From Astropecten irregularis (lineage: Eukaryota; Echinodermata; Asteroidea; Paxillosida; Astropectinidae): a stretch of 64,000 nt of DNA. Position 1 is the stretch's first letter; the number at the start of each line of letters is the position of its first letter. A model generated the notes under the pieces. That model was not told where the DNA came from. It saw nothing but the letters and a program-made list of their open reading frames with translations, and did not search any database. Below, piece after piece: positions 63,642 through 64,000 of this stretch. The position numbers and the translations under genes are program-made. The DNA lies in contig OZ020250.1 of assembly GCA_963971285.1 (NCBI GenBank), positions 7,672,499 to 7,736,498 of the forward strand, in the 5' to 3' direction.

Positions 63642-64000
63642 TCACATATTGATAGTGATACAAACAACTTCATGATAACTGTAATAAGTAGGAATTACAG
63701 TTGCACATACTGATTCTATATTTCTCACATATACATGATCAATCAATGTCCCATTCTCTGTTGTTGCATCAGTCACACATTGTTTATATCCATGCTCACA
63801 CATTAATTTCTCAATTTGTGAATGCTGTTTCAAAATATCTTCATTAAAATCACCCATTACAATACATCTGTTAGATACTTTATTTAGTTCATTAAGTAAA
63901 TGTTTCATGTTGGTAATAAACTCAATCATGGAATATGATGCAGGACGATAAATTGTTACCACAGAATATGACACTTCACAAATAACTTGTATTGCAATAT
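63642..64000 (-). CDS. Endonuclease/exonuclease/phosphatase-type domain of a mobile element (5' partial)
   Basis: The minus-strand frame is open to the window edge and ends TGA at 63642-63644. Visible EEP landmarks are VVTIYRPASYS, CIVMGDFNEDIL (GDFN motif), GYKQCVTDATTENGTLIDHV and PTYYSYHEVV. Such domains occur in non-LTR retrotransposons and fused to the Rep/helicase of Helentrons. The GTLIDHVY style reminds me of the latter, from memory only. The usual SDH catalytic motif is SYH, so the copy is probably inactive. The protein ends just after the domain, as expected for a C-terminal endonuclease of a Helentron. Confidence 0.7.
   Translation of the reverse strand, partial: IAIQVICEVSYSVVTIYRPASYSMIEFITNMKHLLNELNKVSNRCIVMGDFNEDILKQHSQIEKLMCEHGYKQCVTDATTENGTLIDHVYVRNIESVCATVIPTYYSYHEVVCITINM

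Overview
The window looks like nuclear DNA from a marine invertebrate, probably a deuterostome. An echinoderm such as a sea star is my guess, based on lectin architecture and repeat style, and is not proven. Genes are split into short exons with canonical GT/AG introns. Non-coding DNA is AT-rich and full of small inverted-repeat transposons, minisatellites and satellite arrays. There is no sign of bacterial or organellar organisation.

Region 1 (1-31.9 kb) holds two related genes facing each other tail to tail. Gene A (+, exons from 730 to the stop at 10511, 5' end outside the window) and gene B (-, exons from 31876 down to the stop at 21427, 5' exon not found) encode secreted-type mosaic proteins. 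Each is a string of C-type lectin-like domains (CTLDs) joined by tiny linker exons and ending in one PAN/apple domain. Every CTLD is made by two exons: an N-half entered in phase 1 and ended in phase 2, and a C-half returning to phase 1. Linker exons are phase 1-1, so every module can be duplicated or swapped without breaking frame. Gene A reads a(partial)-b-c-d-e-f-PAN. Gene B reads e1-f'1-d-e2-f'2-PAN, where f' joins an f-type N-half to a b/e-type C-half. A roughly 3.4-4 kb e-f' block was duplicated recently inside gene B. Gene A CTLDs mostly carry the galactose-type QPD motif and all five gene B CTLDs carry QPN, so the two genes may recognise different sugars.

Region 2 (10.5-21.4 kb) lies between the convergent genes. 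It has no recognisable gene but many transposon relics: a hAT-like MITE just after the gene A stop, nested foldback elements, and a composite element with 481-bp terminal direct repeats.

Region 3 (32-35 kb) is intergenic with TTAA-flanked MITEs. Region 4 (35.3-57 kb) is a large head-to-tail satellite array. Units of about 0.7-3.5 kb carry a CTT-rich 5' end, a conserved header with TGACGTCA and CACGTG palindromes, 2-7 copies of a 130-bp monomer (nearly 60 in all), and a 3' hairpin followed by CTAG-T. These ends resemble Helitron/Helentron-type non-autonomous elements. Some units begin with tandem 48-bp hairpins whose stems co-vary. A 1328-bp solo LTR with a 5-bp target duplication interrupts the array.

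Region 5 (57-64 kb) has a TTAA MITE with its own paralogous empty site, a 75-bp satellite of about 20 copies, an 817-bp tandem duplication, and at the right edge a partial endonuclease domain (-) from a mobile element whose expected SDH motif reads SYH.
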